A stretch of 64,000 bases of DNA, from contig NZ_AYYI01000087.1 of the NCBI RefSeq assembly GCF_001436505.1, positions 56,083 through 120,082 on the forward strand, given 5' to 3'. This DNA is from Loigolactobacillus rennini DSM 20253 (lineage in GTDB: Bacteria > Bacillota > Bacilli > Lactobacillales > Lactobacillaceae). The first letter of the stretch is position 1, and the number at the start of each line of letters is the position of its first letter. The position numbers were made by a program, and so were the translations under genes. Below the pieces are notes generated by a model, which did not search any database, was not told the DNA's origin, and saw only the letters and a list, made by a program, of their open reading frames with translations. This document shows positions 49,283 through 57,872 of this stretch, one piece after another.

Positions 49283-51181
49283 ATGGAAAAAGTCGGACAA
49301 GATCAAATTATCATTGCCACAGCCGGCCATGTGGATCACGGTAAAACCACATTGATTAAAGCGTTGACGGGAATTGAAACTGACACCACCGCCTTGGAAA
49401 AGAAGCGCGGGCTAACCATTAATTTAGGCTTCGCTTTTTTTGACCTGCCCCACCACCAACAAGTGGGCATTGTCGACGTGCCCGGACACGCAAAGTTCTT
49501 AAAAAATATGATCGCCGGTTTAAGCGGCGTTGATTTAGTGTTGCTGGTGATCGACGCAGCAGAAGGCGTAATGCCGCAAACGCGGGAGCATTTGGCGATT
49601 ATGTCGTTACTGGGAATTGATAATTACATTGTGGTCCTCAGCAAAATTGATACAGTGGACGCGGAATTCCGTGCTTTAGCTGAAGACGATGTACGCAGCT
49701 TTTTAGCGGAGCATCACGTTAGCGCACCGATTATCGGCGTCGACGCGGTTAGCGGCAAAGGTTTGCCGCAATTGATTCAGGTGATGGATGAAAAAGTCAG
49801 CGCGCTTAAAAAGGCGCCAGATCGCGGTCAGCCACGGCTAAATGTGGACCGTGCCTTTTCGATTAAAGGTTTCGGCACCATTGTGACCGGAACGCTTTTA
49901 GAAGGCAAAGTTACCAACGGGATGACGCTGGAAGTCTTTCCCAGCGGTAAAAAAACCAAAATCCGCAACATTCAAGTCCATGATGAAAATATGGCTGAAG
50001 CATTGCCTGGCACGCGGACCGCGCTGAATTTGGCCAATTTAAAACCTAATGAAATCAAGCGCGGTGACGTGCTGACGGTACCAGATAACATCCAGCCTAC
50101 TTGGATGCTAGACGTGGCGTTTGATTTACTACCACAAGCCGATACAGATTTAGTTAAATTATGGCGCCGGGTGCGGGTGTATTTAGGCGCGCGGGAAATC
50201 ATTGCCCGGGTGGTGCCATTAGGAGAATCGCAACCGCAAGTGGGCCAGAAAAATTATTTGCAACTACGGTTGGAAGAACCGGTGGCGGTGAAGAAAAATG
50301 ACCGCTACATTTTGCGCGCTTATTCGCCGATGCCACTGTTAGGCGGCGGCAAAGTATTGAATCCCAATCCAGCTAAGCACCGGCGGTTTGATGAAACAGT
50401 TTTAAAGCAGCTAACGGTGCAGGCATCAGGGGATCCAGCCGCGATGGTGGTCAACTTTTTGGCCAACTATCCGCAGTTAGGCGCGCCGCCGGCTACCATT
50501 GCCGATCAGCTTAATTTAGCGCCTGCTAAGGTTAAACAGTTGTTGCAACAACTGCAGCAACAGCAAAAAATCAGTTTAAGTGCAGGAACAGCCATTGAAC
50601 AGCAGCGCCTTGAACAGTTTGAAATGGCACTGTTGCAACTGCTGAATCAATACCACCAGCAAAATCCGCTGCAACCGGGAATGCCTAAAAGTGAAATCAG
50701 CGGCCATTACCAAAACTTAGTGCCGCTGAAAGTGCTGGAAGCGATTTTCCAGCACATGCAAGCTGCGGGGAAAATCCGGTTAGCTGGTGCAGTGGTGGCG
50801 GCAGGTGACTTTAAAGTGCAGTATAATTCCCAGCAAAAGCAGGCTTACCAGCAACTGATAGCGGCTTTGAAAGCTAAACCGTTGATGCCGCCTAACCAAG
50901 CGGATTTAATTGACCATGACAACACTAAAGCAGCGGTATTAAAAGCGTTAGAAGGTAGTGAAGTCATTCGTTTAAGTGAGCAAAATGTGATGCTGGCAAC
51001 TGCTTATCAAGCTGTGGTTGAGCAAGTGACGACGTATTTGCAGGCACATCAGACCATGACGCTAGCCCAATTTCGGGACTTAACTGGCGCTAGCCGTAAA
51101 TATGGTGTGCTGATTTTAGAATACATGGATAAACAAGGCATCACTCAGCGCCAGCAAAATCAGCGCGTGTTAAAACGTTAA
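49283..51181 (+). CDS. selB: Selenocysteine-specific elongation factor SelB
   Basis: 632 residues. The EF-Tu-like GTPase has GHVDHGKTTLIKAL, DVPGHAKFLKNM and LSKID. Domains II and III include RAFSIKGFGTIVTGTLLEG. The C-terminal half (about 340-632) consists of winged-helix repeats that bind the SECIS hairpin. It delivers Sec-tRNA to UGA codons of grdA and grdB mRNA. It sits between the DUF3343 gene and the desulfurase-like gene. Confidence 0.96.
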   Translation: MEKVGQDQIIIATAGHVDHGKTTLIKALTGIETDTTALEKKRGLTINLGFAFFDLPHHQQVGIVDVPGHAKFLKNMIAGLSGVDLVLLVIDAAEGVMPQTREHLAIMSLLGIDNYIVVLSKIDTVDAEFRALAEDDVRSFLAEHHVSAPIIGVDAVSGKGLPQLIQVMDEKVSALKKAPDRGQPRLNVDRAFSIKGFGTIVTGTLLEGKVTNGMTLEVFPSGKKTKIRNIQVHDENMAEALPGTRTALNLANLKPNEIKRGDVLTVPDNIQPTWMLDVAFDLLPQADTDLVKLWRRVRVYLGAREIIARVVPLGESQPQVGQKNYLQLRLEEPVAVKKNDRYILRAYSPMPLLGGGKVLNPNPAKHRRFDETVLKQLTVQASGDPAAMVVNFLANYPQLGAPPATIADQLNLAPAKVKQLLQQLQQQQKISLSAGTAIEQQRLEQFEMALLQLLNQYHQQNPLQPGMPKSEISGHYQNLVPLKVLEAIFQHMQAAGKIRLAGAVVAAGDFKVQYNSQQKQAYQQLIAALKAKPLMPPNQADLIDHDNTKAAVLKALEGSEVIRLSEQNVMLATAYQAVVEQVTTYLQAHQTMTLAQFRDLTGASRKYGVLILEYMDKQGITQRQQNQRVLKR

Positions 51182-51196
51182 AAAGAAGGGATAACC

Positions 51197-52354
51197 ATGA
51201 TTTACTTTGATAATGCCGCTACTACGGCGGTAAAGCCGGCCGGTGTCGGTCAAGCGGTGGCCAAAGTGCTGACTAGCGGTCAGTACGGTAATCCAGGCCG
51301 GGATGCGTCTAAATACAGCCTAAATAGCGGGTTATTGGTACAACAGACCCGGGAAAAGGTGGCCCGCTTATTTCACATCCCTTCTAGCGATAATGTGATG
51401 TTCACCAATAATGCGACTGACAGTCTTAACGTGGTGTTAAAGGGACTATTGCACGCTGGCGACCACGTGATTACCACAGATTATGAGCATAATTCAGTTT
51501 TACGACCGCTAGCCCAATTAAAGCAGCAGGGAGTGCAAGTGTCTTACTTACCGTTTGCACCGGAAACTGGACAACTACAAATTAAGCAACTGCCGCAAAT
51601 GCTGACACCAGCGACCAAAGCGGTGGTCTGTACCCACGCCTCTAATGTGACGGGCTATGTCTTGCCATTAGCAGCAATCAGCCAATTTTGCCAGGAACAG
51701 GGCTTGTGGTTGATTGTAGACGCTGCCCAGACCGCAGGCTTTTTAGACATTGATGTGCAGCAACAAGGAATTGATGCGTTATGTTTCACGGGGCACAAAT
51801 CACTGTACGGTCCCCAAGGTATCGGCGGAATTTGCCTTAAAACAGATTTACCTGTTACGCCGCTAAAAAGTGGGGGGACTGGTGTCGACTCTTTCAATCC
51901 GGCGATGCCAGCTGAGTTGCCTACCCGCCTAGAAGCAGGAACATTGAACGTTCCTGGTATTGCCGGGTTGGGTGCCGGCATTGATTATTTAACGCAAACA
52001 GGATTACAGCCCTTACGCAAACATGTTTTAACTTTAGTTGATCAGCTATTAACCGGTTTAGCGCAGTATCCAGAAATTACCATTTACACACCGAAAGCAG
52101 CAATGAAAACTGGTGCAGTGGCCTTTAATGTGGGTACCATCAACTCTGCTGAAGTCGGCCAGTGGTTGTGGGATACTGCCCAAATTGCCACGCGGACGGG
52201 GGCTCACTGTGCCCCGCGCGTTTTAATTGGTTATGGCGTTAAACAACAAGGAATTGTGCGGGTTTCTTTGTCTAGCTTTAATACGGCTGAGCAAGTGGCT
52301 ACCTTTTTAACGGCGATTGCGCAACTTATTGCAGCTTATCGTCAGGAACGTTGA
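51197..52354 (+). CDS. Cysteine desulfurase / selenocysteine lyase-like PLP enzyme
   Basis: 385 residues, class-V aminotransferase fold. MIYFDNAATTAVKPAGV, TDYEHNSVLRPL, the PLP Asp/Gln region VDAAQTAGF and Schiff-base Lys in TGHKSLYGPQGIGG are visible; a Cys lies late in GAHCAPRVL. This is the EF2568-type subfamily that travels with selenium genes. It probably releases Se or S for SelD. RBS AAGAAGGG. It lies 15 bases after selB. Confidence 0.88.
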   Translation: MIYFDNAATTAVKPAGVGQAVAKVLTSGQYGNPGRDASKYSLNSGLLVQQTREKVARLFHIPSSDNVMFTNNATDSLNVVLKGLLHAGDHVITTDYEHNSVLRPLAQLKQQGVQVSYLPFAPETGQLQIKQLPQMLTPATKAVVCTHASNVTGYVLPLAAISQFCQEQGLWLIVDAAQTAGFLDIDVQQQGIDALCFTGHKSLYGPQGIGGICLKTDLPVTPLKSGGTGVDSFNPAMPAELPTRLEAGTLNVPGIAGLGAGIDYLTQTGLQPLRKHVLTLVDQLLTGLAQYPEITIYTPKAAMKTGAVAFNVGTINSAEVGQWLWDTAQIATRTGAHCAPRVLIGYGVKQQGIVRVSLSSFNTAEQVATFLTAIAQLIAAYRQER

Positions 52355-52382
52355 TGCCACAGGCTGACGGAGGGGGATTTTG

Positions 52383-53759
52383 ATGGAGCCAAAACAGCAA
52401 TTAAAAAATTTGCCAGCAATGAATGATTTATTGCACTTGGATAAAGCTGCAGTGTGGGAACAAGCACTAGGCAGTACTGCGCTTAAGCGGATTATCAATC
52501 ACGTGCTGGCAGCGACGCGGCAAAAGATTATTCGCGGTCAGTTACAGCAAGTGCCGGATCTAGCGTATTTTACCGCGCAAATTGACCAGCAAATTGCGGA
52601 TAATCGTGTGCGCGCGTTGCAGCCGGTCATTAACGCAACCGGTGTGATTTTGCACACTAATTTAGGCCGGGCAAAGCTTGCACCAGAAGCCCAGCAAGCC
52701 TTATTGGCAGTGAACCAGCACGCAACTAATTTGGAATACGACATCCCCCAAGAACAGCGGGGAGATCGCTACCGGGCAATCAGCCAAGTCATCAGTGATT
52801 TAACCGGTGCAGAAGATGCGTTGGTGGTGAATAATAATGCTGCGGCGGTAATGCTGGTTTTAAGCACCTTGTTCCAAAATAAAGAAGTGATTATTTCCCG
52901 CGGTCAGATGGTAGAAATTGGTGGATCTTTTCGGATTCCTGAAATTATCACGGCCACTGGCGGGATTTTAAAAGAAGTGGGCACCACCAATAAAACTCAC
53001 GTCAAAGACTACCAGCAAGCCATTAACGAAAATACTGGTGGGATTTTACTGGTGCATACCAGTAACTACAAGTTAATTGGGTTTACCGAAACACCAGCGG
53101 CTAAAAATTTAGCGCAATTGGCAAAACAGCACCAACTGCCATTGGTGAATGATTTAGGTAGTGGCTTATTAGTAGATTTAAGCGCTTATGGTTTAGCTGA
53201 GCCCACCGTGATGCAGGAACTAAAAGCCTCTGATTTGGTGATGTTTTCGGGTGATAAACTACTGGGCGGCCCGCAAGCCGGCATTATTGCTGGTAAACGC
53301 AAGTTAATTCAGCAGCTTAAACACAATCAATTGTTGCGCGCATTACGGGTGGATAAAGCGACGCTAGCAGCTTTAACAGCAACGTTAAAACTGTATCAGC
53401 AGGGCAATCCGCTAGAAAAAATCCCCGTTTTGCGGGCGCTGACAGCCAGTCAAGCCGACCTTAGCCAAAAAGCGCAGCAGCTCAAAGCGCAAATTGAAGC
53501 GAAAACGACGTTTACTGCCACTGTGCAGTCAGGGACCACCGCGGTTGGCGGCGGTTCACTGCCAGACGTCGCGTTGCCCACCATGTTAGTGGGGTTGCAG
53601 GCACCGCTATCGACTGCAGCGTTGACCCGTGCGTTAAATTACGCGCCTTTTCCGCTAATTCCACGGGTGAACCATGATCAAGTGTTGTTAGATATGCGGA
53701 CGGTGGCTACTGCTGAACTTGATTCGGTGATTGATAATCTTCAACAGATTAAATTTTGA
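52383..53759 (+). CDS. selA: L-seryl-tRNA(Sec) selenium transferase
   Basis: 458 residues. INATGVILHTNLGRAKL and PLP Lys in MFSGDKLLGGPQAGI are diagnostic. SelA converts Ser-tRNA(Sec) to Sec-tRNA(Sec) with selenophosphate. ATG 52383 follows GGAGGGGG. It is last of the selD-yedF-DUF3343-selB-csd-selA operon and is followed by a strong terminator. serS is not in the window but is housekeeping. Confidence 0.95.
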   Translation: MEPKQQLKNLPAMNDLLHLDKAAVWEQALGSTALKRIINHVLAATRQKIIRGQLQQVPDLAYFTAQIDQQIADNRVRALQPVINATGVILHTNLGRAKLAPEAQQALLAVNQHATNLEYDIPQEQRGDRYRAISQVISDLTGAEDALVVNNNAAAVMLVLSTLFQNKEVIISRGQMVEIGGSFRIPEIITATGGILKEVGTTNKTHVKDYQQAINENTGGILLVHTSNYKLIGFTETPAAKNLAQLAKQHQLPLVNDLGSGLLVDLSAYGLAEPTVMQELKASDLVMFSGDKLLGGPQAGIIAGKRKLIQQLKHNQLLRALRVDKATLAALTATLKLYQQGNPLEKIPVLRALTASQADLSQKAQQLKAQIEAKTTFTATVQSGTTAVGGGSLPDVALPTMLVGLQAPLSTAALTRALNYAPFPLIPRVNHDQVLLDMRTVATAELDSVIDNLQQIKF

Positions 53760-53804
53760 TTGAAAATGATTTCACAAATTAACTGAATTAAAACATTTTT
53801 TTAT

Positions 53805-53858
53805 CCGGGACAAAATCCTTTAACGTTGGGCTATTTTAGGATTTTAGTCCCGGTTTTT
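53805..53858 (+). terminator. Terminator of the sel operon
   Basis: CCGGGAC...GTCCCGG with inner AAAATCCT/AGGATTTT pairing, then T5. Confidence 0.85.
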
Positions 53859-53873
53859 GTTTGCAGGCAGTAT

Positions 53874-53887
53874 TGAAAGCGCTTGCC
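53874..53887 (+). promoter_or_regulatory. cre-like site upstream of the permease
   Basis: TGAAAGCGCTTGCC matches TGWAANCGNTNWCA in nearly all positions. The gap up to 54253 also has a hairpin GCATCCGGC/GCCGGAATGC (53965-53992) and GGGCTA/TAGCCC just before the permease RBS, but no gene. Confidence 0.55.
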
Positions 53888-54253
53888 TAAATAAATAACT
53901 TCTTGTAAGCTGTTAGTGAAAAACGAATTAAAGGGGGCGATAATTTATTGTGAATAAATAAACAAGCATCCGGCTTTATTTTTGCCGGAATGCAGTACCA
54001 TTAAATCGAGCGGTAAACAGCGTAGGCAGATGAACAATGCTTTAGCGGACGGGGAAAACGGTGATTTTGCCAATTAGGCAGTAGCGCTGGCTTGATTTAT
54101 GGATCACTTTGTTTTTAAACTAAAACAGCTTTGGGCTAGCTTTGCCGGCAGCATTCTACTGATAAAGTCGAATGAGCAAACTGGCCTAGGCGTTATAAAA
54201 ACGAATAATACCGGGGCTATTTTAGGGTAGCCCATTAAGGTGGAGGCTAAAGC

Positions 54254-55627
54254 ATGGATAAAACAAAAAAGAAGCAAAAACCGCAGGAATTGGCCCGTGG
54301 TTTGAATAACCGCCACGTTCAGCTGATTGCCATCGGCGGCGCCATTGGTACCGGGCTCTTTTTAGGTGCCGGCAAAGCAATTCAATTAGCCGGCCCGTCA
54401 ATATTATTAACTTATGCCATTACGGGCATGGTCATCATGTTGATGATGCGTGCGTTAGGCGAATTAATGTTATCGAACTTGAATTATCATTCTTTTTTAG
54501 ATTTTGTGGCAGATTACTTAGGCGTTAGAATGGCATTTGTCACCGGTTGGACCTATTGGTTTTGCTGGATTTCGTTAGCCATGGCGGACTTGACGGCGAC
54601 CGGGATGTACATTTGTTATTGGTTTCCAAATCTTCCCCAATGGCTACCAGAAGTCATCGCGCTGTGCATTTTGTTAGGTTTAAATTTAGTGGCAGTCAGT
54701 TTGTACGGGGAATTGGAATTCTGGCTTGCGTTGATTAAAGTGGTGGCGATTATCGCATTGATCGCAGTCGGGATTTTTATGATTATCGTTGGATTTAAAA
54801 CCGATGCTGGTCGGGTGTCCGTCAGCAATCTTTGGCGGCACGGCGGCTTTTTCCCCAATGGTGCATTAGGGTTCATCATGTCATTTCAAATGGCGACTTT
54901 TGCATTTACCGGGGTTGAGGTTGTCGGTTTAGTCGGCGGCGAAACGTCAAATCCGAAAAAAGTGATTCCAAAGGCGATTAATAGTATTCCATTGCGGGTG
55001 GTCCTGTTTTACATCGGTTCCTTATTTGCCATTATGTGCATTTACCCGTGGACCAGTGTGTCGGCTAACGAAAGCCCATTTGTGTCGGTGTTTGCCGATG
55101 TGGGCATTGTCGCTGCAGCATCGATTGTCAACTTCGTGGTGCTCAGTGCGGCAGTTTCAGCTTGTAACAGTGCGATTTACAGTACTAGCCGGATGGTGCG
55201 TTCACTAGCGCAAGAAGGCAATGCGCCGCATTCGTTTAAAAAGTTAACCTCACATAAAGTACCGGGTAACGCGCTAATTTTTTCTACGTTAGTGATTTTT
55301 ATTACGGTGATTATGAATTACTTTATTCCTAGTAAAGTGTTTACCATTGCGTCATCGTTAGCGACGATCTGTTTTGTGTTCGTTTGGGTGATTATTGTGA
55401 TTACCCACTGGCGTTACCGCCAATTAAATCCACAAAAAGCGGCTGCAAGTAATTTCAAAATGCCGTTTTACCCTTATTCCTCATATTTTGTTGTCTTGTT
55501 TTTCACCATGGTGATTGTGATCTTAGCGTTTTCTAAGACAACTCGGGATGCGCTATTGTTTGCGCCAGTGTGGTTTTTAGGGTTATTAGCGCTCTTTCAA
55601 TTCAATAAAAAGCGGCAACTTAAATGA
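54254..55627 (+). CDS. CycA-like amino acid permease (probable glycine/D-Ala/D-Ser)
   Basis: 457 residues, 12 hydrophobic segments, AAT family of the APC superfamily. NNRHVQLIAIGGAIGTGLFL, GWTYWFCWIS, PKAINSIPLRVVLFYIGSL and ACNSAIYSTSRMVRSLAQEG closely follow E. coli CycA. By position between the sel operon and the glycine riboswitch it probably brings glycine to the reductase. GGTGGAGG precedes ATG 54254. Substrate is inferred. Confidence 0.82.
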   Translation: MDKTKKKQKPQELARGLNNRHVQLIAIGGAIGTGLFLGAGKAIQLAGPSILLTYAITGMVIMLMMRALGELMLSNLNYHSFLDFVADYLGVRMAFVTGWTYWFCWISLAMADLTATGMYICYWFPNLPQWLPEVIALCILLGLNLVAVSLYGELEFWLALIKVVAIIALIAVGIFMIIVGFKTDAGRVSVSNLWRHGGFFPNGALGFIMSFQMATFAFTGVEVVGLVGGETSNPKKVIPKAINSIPLRVVLFYIGSLFAIMCIYPWTSVSANESPFVSVFADVGIVAAASIVNFVVLSAAVSACNSAIYSTSRMVRSLAQEGNAPHSFKKLTSHKVPGNALIFSTLVIFITVIMNYFIPSKVFTIASSLATICFVFVWVIIVITHWRYRQLNPQKAAASNFKMPFYPYSSYFVVLFFTMVIVILAFSKTTRDALLFAPVWFLGLLALFQFNKKRQLK

Positions 55628-55650
55628 AAAAATTTTAACTAAATTATTAC

Positions 55651-55688
55651 CGCAACCGCTTTCTTTAGCGCAAATTTTATTGTATACT
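55651..55688 (+). promoter_or_regulatory. Probable grd promoter with overlapping cre-like site
   Basis: TTCTTT (55661-55666), a 16-base spacer and TATACT (55683-55688) lie about 45 bases before the riboswitch. CGCAACCGCTTTCT (55651-55664) is a cre-like sequence on the minus strand overlapping the -35, a position suited to CcpA repression. Confidence 0.45.
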
Positions 55689-55731
55689 AGCTATACCGTA
55701 AGGAAATTAAGTTAATTGAATACTGGATGAT

Positions 55732-55905
55732 GACTGTGGGAGAGTGTGAAAAATTCACCACCGAAGGAATAAGTGCCAGTTGTGCAGACGGCTGGTAACG
55801 AAGATCTCAGGTCCAATACCGCAGTCTGACAAAACTCTGGAGAGCAGTAAGCACCGAAGGAGCAACTCTTATTTAAGGGGAATCTCTCAGGTTAGTGTGA
55901 CAGAG
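55732..55905 (+). promoter_or_regulatory. Tandem glycine riboswitch
   Basis: Aptamer 1 is closed by GACTG/CAGTC (55732-55826) and has GGGAGAG, CACCGAAGGAATAAG and TCTCAGGTCCAATACC. Aptamer 2 is closed by CTCTG/CAGAG (55835-55905) and has GGAGAGC, GCACCGAAGGAGCAA, ATCTCTCAGGTTAGTGTGAC. These are the canonical gcvT-type motifs, separated by a short linker. The 3' P1 strand of aptamer 2 overlaps the terminator arm, predicting a glycine-ON switch. Confidence 0.93.
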
Positions 55906-55939
55906 GATACTGTAATGATTATTTGGTATCCTCTTTTTT
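55903..55939 (+). terminator. Riboswitch-controlled terminator
   Basis: GAGGATAC (55903-55910) pairs with GTATCCTC (55926-55933) before T6. It shares bases 55903-55905 with the P1 stem of aptamer 2, so glycine binding should prevent termination and let transcription enter grdX. Confidence 0.85.
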
Positions 55940-56043
55940 GTTTGCACTCAGCCTAACAAGTGTATGACGCATAAAAAATTGCTGCCTAGCGTCACTTTCT
56001 TGTGAATATTTGAACAAATAAGCTCTGAAGGAAGGCCATTTTG

Positions 56044-56445
56044 ATGGTGATTATAACGAATAATCCGATGGTCAGGGACAAATTCGACACGTTGTTTATT
56101 GATGGTGCTTATGCAGATGTGCTAGCTAGCGTGAAAAAGGCAGTTATCGATAAGCACTGGACTTTATTGACTCACCCATTAAGCGGTAGTTTAAAGCCTA
56201 ATGAAACTTACTACCGCACAGTTTTCTTAGATAACACCCACTTGCAGTACATCGATATGCAAAGTTTAGAATACATTGAGGCGGCCATCCGCGTTTATGA
56301 TAAATTCATGCGTGATAAACCCCGTCCGCAATGGCCAGCCAAAGTGTTAGCTGATTTTGCGTTTATCGACTTTGACATTGCCCAAAGCACCCTACAACGG
56401 ATGGGGCAAGATGCAACCAGACTCACTAAAGGAGGTGGTTCATGA
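56044..56445 (+). CDS. grdX: GrdX family protein
   Basis: 133 residues. MVIITNNPMVRDKF, LLTHPLSGSLKPNETYYRTV and FAFIDFDIAQSTLQRMG match GrdX, a small protein coded at the head of glycine/sarcosine/betaine reductase operons; its function is unknown. ATG 56044 follows GGAAGG by eight bases. It is the first gene after the riboswitch terminator. Confidence 0.88.
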   Translation: MVIITNNPMVRDKFDTLFIDGAYADVLASVKKAVIDKHWTLLTHPLSGSLKPNETYYRTVFLDNTHLQYIDMQSLEYIEAAIRVYDKFMRDKPRPQWPAKVLADFAFIDFDIAQSTLQRMGQDATRLTKGGGS

Positions 56446-56492
56446 CAGTAGCGCAGAAGCTCCGGTGTATCAGCGCAGCTGTTGGTTTATAA
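56442..56492 (+). CDS. Possible 16-residue leader peptide between grdX and grdE
   Basis: ATG 56442 overlaps the grdX stop (ATGA) and has a near-perfect AAAGGAGGTG at seven bases. It reads MTVAQKLRCISAAVGL then TAA. Such a strong RBS on a 16-codon frame is unusual. It may be a leader peptide, or the scar of a gene (trxB-trxA occupies this spot in clostridia). Coding is unproven. Confidence 0.3.
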   Translation: MTVAQKLRCISAAVGL

Positions 56493-56550
56493 ATCGCTGA
56501 CAAGCTGTGTGTCAACAGTTTTCAAATTAGCATTGAATTGAGGTGAGCCA

Positions 56551-57837
56551 ATGAAGCTGGTAGTTGGAAAAATCAATATTAAAGCTGTTGTTTTGGATGA
56601 TGAAGAAAAGATTGAAGGATCAACCCTTCACATCAACAAACAAAACATTATTGACTTGGTTTTAGCCGATGATCGTTTGGCGGATTGTGATATTGAAATT
56701 GCTAAACCAGGTGACAGTACCCGAATTACGCCGGTTAAAGACGTGATTGAACCGCGGTGCAAGGTGGATTCTGAAAGCGGGATTTTCCCCGGTGTGATTA
56801 ATAAAGTTAACCTTGTCGGCAGCGGTCGGACCCACGTTTTAAAAGGCTGTGGCGTGATGACTGTGGGTAAAATTGTCGGTTTCCAAGAAGGAATTGTGGA
56901 TATGCAAGGCCCAGGTGCCGAGCTAACACCGTTTTCGAAATTGATTGAAATCTGCTTGAAACTAAAGCCAAAAGATGGTTTAGATCCCCACCAATATGAA
57001 GAAGCGGCCCGCTTAGCCGGATTGAAGTCCGCTGATTATATCGGCAAACTTGGCGAAAAGGTGGAACCAGACGAAGTCGAAACTTTTGAAACGTTACCGT
57101 TATTAGAACAAATTGGTAAGTATCCACACCTGCCAAAAGTTGGTTACGTTTATATGTTGCAGTCACAAGGATTGTTGCATGATTCCTATGTTTATGGGGC
57201 TGATGCCAAGCACCTTGTGCCGACGACCATGTACCCAACGGAAATGATGGATGGTGCGATTATCAGTGGGAATTGTGTTTCTGCTTGTGATAAAAACACC
57301 ACTTACCATCATTTGAATAATCCGGTAATTTCGGATTTGTATAAGCAACACGGTAAAGAAATTAATTTTGTCGGCGTCATCATTACAAACGAAACGGTTT
57401 ACTTGCAAGATAAAGTGCGTTCCAGTGATTTTGTCGCAAAATTAGCGGAATATATGGGCTTAGATGGCGTCATTATTTCGCAAGAAGGTTTTGGTAACCC
57501 AGACACCGATTTGATTATGAACTGTAAGAAAATCGAAGAAAAGGGCATCAAAACCGTGGTGGTTACCGACGAGTACGCTGGCCGCGATGGTGCCAGCCAG
57601 TCATTAGCCGACGCGGACAAGCGCGCTGATGCTGCAGTTACTGGTGGTAATGCCAACGAAGTGATTACCTTGCCGAAGTTAGACAAAGTCATCGGGCAAT
57701 TAGATTATGTAGATGATATTGCGGGTGGTTTTGACGGCAGTCTCCGTGAAGATGGCACGATTAAAGTTGAAATTCAAGCCATTACCGGAGCAACAAATGA
57801 ATTAGGGTTTAATAAAATGTCTGCTCAAGAAGTTTAA
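56551..57837 (+). CDS. grdE: Glycine reductase component B, subunits alpha/beta proprotein
   Basis: 428 residues, full length. The cleavage site GNCVSACDKNT has Asn241-Cys242; in clostridial GrdE the proprotein is cut here and Cys becomes a pyruvoyl group that binds glycine as a Schiff base. The N-terminal segment MKLVVGKINIKAVVLDDEEK and C-terminal LGFNKMSAQEV match. It is the substrate-specific glycine component, not sarcosine or betaine (no grdF/grdH seen). Confidence 0.95.
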   Translation: MKLVVGKINIKAVVLDDEEKIEGSTLHINKQNIIDLVLADDRLADCDIEIAKPGDSTRITPVKDVIEPRCKVDSESGIFPGVINKVNLVGSGRTHVLKGCGVMTVGKIVGFQEGIVDMQGPGAELTPFSKLIEICLKLKPKDGLDPHQYEEAARLAGLKSADYIGKLGEKVEPDEVETFETLPLLEQIGKYPHLPKVGYVYMLQSQGLLHDSYVYGADAKHLVPTTMYPTEMMDGAIISGNCVSACDKNTTYHHLNNPVISDLYKQHGKEINFVGVIITNETVYLQDKVRSSDFVAKLAEYMGLDGVIISQEGFGNPDTDLIMNCKKIEEKGIKTVVVTDEYAGRDGASQSLADADKRADAAVTGGNANEVITLPKLDKVIGQLDYVDDIAGGFDGSLREDGTIKVEIQAITGATNELGFNKMSAQEV

Positions 57838-57872
57838 ACCCCAAATAAAATTTTAATAAGGAGGAATTCCTA

